Source of the DNA: Candidatus Muiribacterium halophilum
Lineage (GTDB): Bacteria > Muiribacteriota > Muiribacteriia > Muiribacteriales > Muiribacteriaceae
Direction of reading: 5' to 3'
DNA length: 5,141 nucleotides
Assembly: GCA_023228995.1 (NCBI GenBank)
Contig: JALOAD010000109.1
Span: forward strand, 1-5,141
Shown in pieces: positions 4,512 to 5,141 of the stretch (position 1 is the first letter of the stretch; every line of letters starts with the position of its first letter). Under the pieces are notes generated by a model. That model did not search any database. It was not told where the DNA came from and saw only the letters and a list, made by a program, of their open reading frames with translations. The translations under genes were made by a program, and so were the position numbers.

Positions 4512-5040
4512 ATTCTACAACATCTCTAATTATCCTTATTTCATCAAAAACAGTGGAAAAGAATATATTTAAATTTATAAATCCATCTTTATCTTTAACT
4601 ATTTTCTCAATTTCTTTACTATTTTTTGTATTAAACAAATTAATAAGAAATGATATAAAATCTATATTAAATTTCTTTTTATATTCATTATCTTGTATTT
4701 CCAAAATATAAGGAAAATAACTACAATAAATTAAATATGATTTTAATTGATTTAATAGTGCCTTAAATAAACCATCACTTTTTAGCAATTCTATATCAAT
4801 TTTTTTAAACAAATTTTCATATTTATATATTTTTTCAGGTATAGGTATTTTATTTATTTTATTACCTTTAAATTTATAATAGCCTTTATAAAATAAACAT
4901 AAAGATGAATTTACTATAATATTATGAATATAGTTTTTAGTTTTTCTGATAAAAATCTTCTTTGGAAATTTTTCTATTTCAGAAATTGTTTTTTCAATTA
5001 TTTTTTGTTCTGTTTTATAATCCTTAAACCTTGTTATCAT
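4507..5040 (-). CDS. AT-rich 177-aa protein of unknown function, C-terminus probably truncated
   Basis: Opens MITRFKDYKTEQKIIEKTIS, a degenerate relative of the tag in the next genes. It is rich in I, K, N, F and Y with frequent ATA codons, visibly more AT-biased than its neighbours. Mostly helical segments are expected (KTISEIEKFPKKIFIRKTK; LFKALLNQLKSYLIYCSY; DFISFLINLFNTKNSKEIEK). No motif or family is recognised. The ORF ends ...RDVVEY-TGA, but the DNA across and after this stop repeats the C-terminal coding sequence of the gene upstream (5067-5141), now split over two other frames. The original protein therefore probably continued further, and the gene may be a decaying paralogue of that neighbour. 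The start lies five bases after the previous stop, in AAGATATG. Confidence 0.7.
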   Translation of the reverse strand: MITRFKDYKTEQKIIEKTISEIEKFPKKIFIRKTKNYIHNIIVNSSLCLFYKGYYKFKGNKINKIPIPEKIYKYENLFKKIDIELLKSDGLFKALLNQLKSYLIYCSYFPYILEIQDNEYKKKFNIDFISFLINLFNTKNSKEIEKIVKDKDGFINLNIFFSTVFDEIRIIRDVVEY

Positions 5041-5045
5041 ATCTT

Positions 5046-5141
5046 TTACTTTTTTCTTTGTACTGACAATTCTTTCAATTTACCTGTAAATAAGAAGAAC
5101 ATAAAAGCTGTTTCTATTTTCATTCTACCAAAATCATCAAT
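5046..5141 (-). CDS. C-terminal end of a gene running off the right edge
   Basis: An open frame from the window edge gives 31 residues, IDDFGRMKIETAFMFF then LFTGKLKELSVQRKK, ending at TAA 5048-5046. It has a hydrophobic stretch (TAFMFFLFTG) and a basic end. It is recognised as coding because its DNA is conserved in the broken copy at 4465-4511, and because its stop lies five bases before the next ATG, the usual spacing here. The gene is probably a paralogue of the 4507-5040 gene; most of it lies outside the window. Confidence 0.65.
   Translation of the reverse strand: MDDFGRMKIETAFMFFLFTGKLKELSVQRKK
5067..5141 (-). repeat. direct repeat, intact copy (partner 4465-4511)
   Basis: Two blocks, 5067-5091 and 5121-5141, recur at 4465-4489 and 4491-4511 with one mismatch each (44 of 46 positions identical). 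The intact copy retains 29 bases between the blocks where the other has one. The copies lie about 600-630 bases apart, about the length of the gene between them, as expected for a tandem gene duplication. The homology reaches the window edge and may extend past it. Confidence 0.8.

Noticed and set aside
4430-4711. Plus-strand open frame of 93 codons
   Set aside because: It is antisense to the 177-aa gene and the decayed tail; the hydrophobic composition comes from reading T-rich antisense DNA, and the duplicated block makes sense only on the minus strand.

Overview
The window looks like part of a tailed double-stranded DNA phage genome, or a phage-derived contig. It is very AT-rich and compact. 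Every credible gene reads on the minus strand, with gaps of a few bases or overlaps of 4 and 14 bases, and most products are small proteins of unknown function. Phage-type signatures are an N-terminal NSSSSSF motif protein, a short GatB/YqeY-domain protein, and several neighbouring proteins sharing a T4 internal-protein-like N-terminal tag. Most genes lack a clear Shine-Dalgarno sequence. One intergenic site matches the Bacteroidota -7 consensus TAnnTTTG. Together these make a Bacteroidota host plausible but unproven.

In transcription order (right to left): (1) 5141-4382 holds the C-terminal end of a gene that runs off the window, a 177-aa AT-rich protein gene, and behind that a decayed second copy of the first gene's C-terminal end. 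This points to a tandem duplication in decay. (2) 4381-2342 holds four unknown-function genes in a row (117, about 309, 138 and 110 aa). All carry a short N-terminal tag of the type K-x-F-[EDK]-x-F-[ILF]. The block ends at a hairpin plus U-tract terminator at 2291-2314. (3) 2274-1798 is a separate acidic protein with ten cysteines in its last 28 residues, probably transcribed from a promoter directly after that terminator. (4) 1797-1584 is the longest gene-free stretch. It carries a perfect AGGAGG site, a five-codon ORF, and a roughly 150-nt sequence closed by a 16-bp inverted repeat with nested stems inside, a candidate structured RNA or leader. (5) 1583-1 holds a basic protein whose 3' end looks frameshifted or read through, a coiled-coil protein, the YqeY-like protein (start overlapping the previous stop as ATGA), and the start of the NSSSSSF protein, which runs off the left edge.

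What the genes do together is mostly unknown. The shared tags suggest, by analogy with T4 internal proteins, a set of proteins delivered to the same place (perhaps the capsid interior). The YqeY-like protein suggests a link to tRNA or translation. The best candidates for something undescribed are the structured leader element, the tagged protein cluster and the cysteine-tailed protein.
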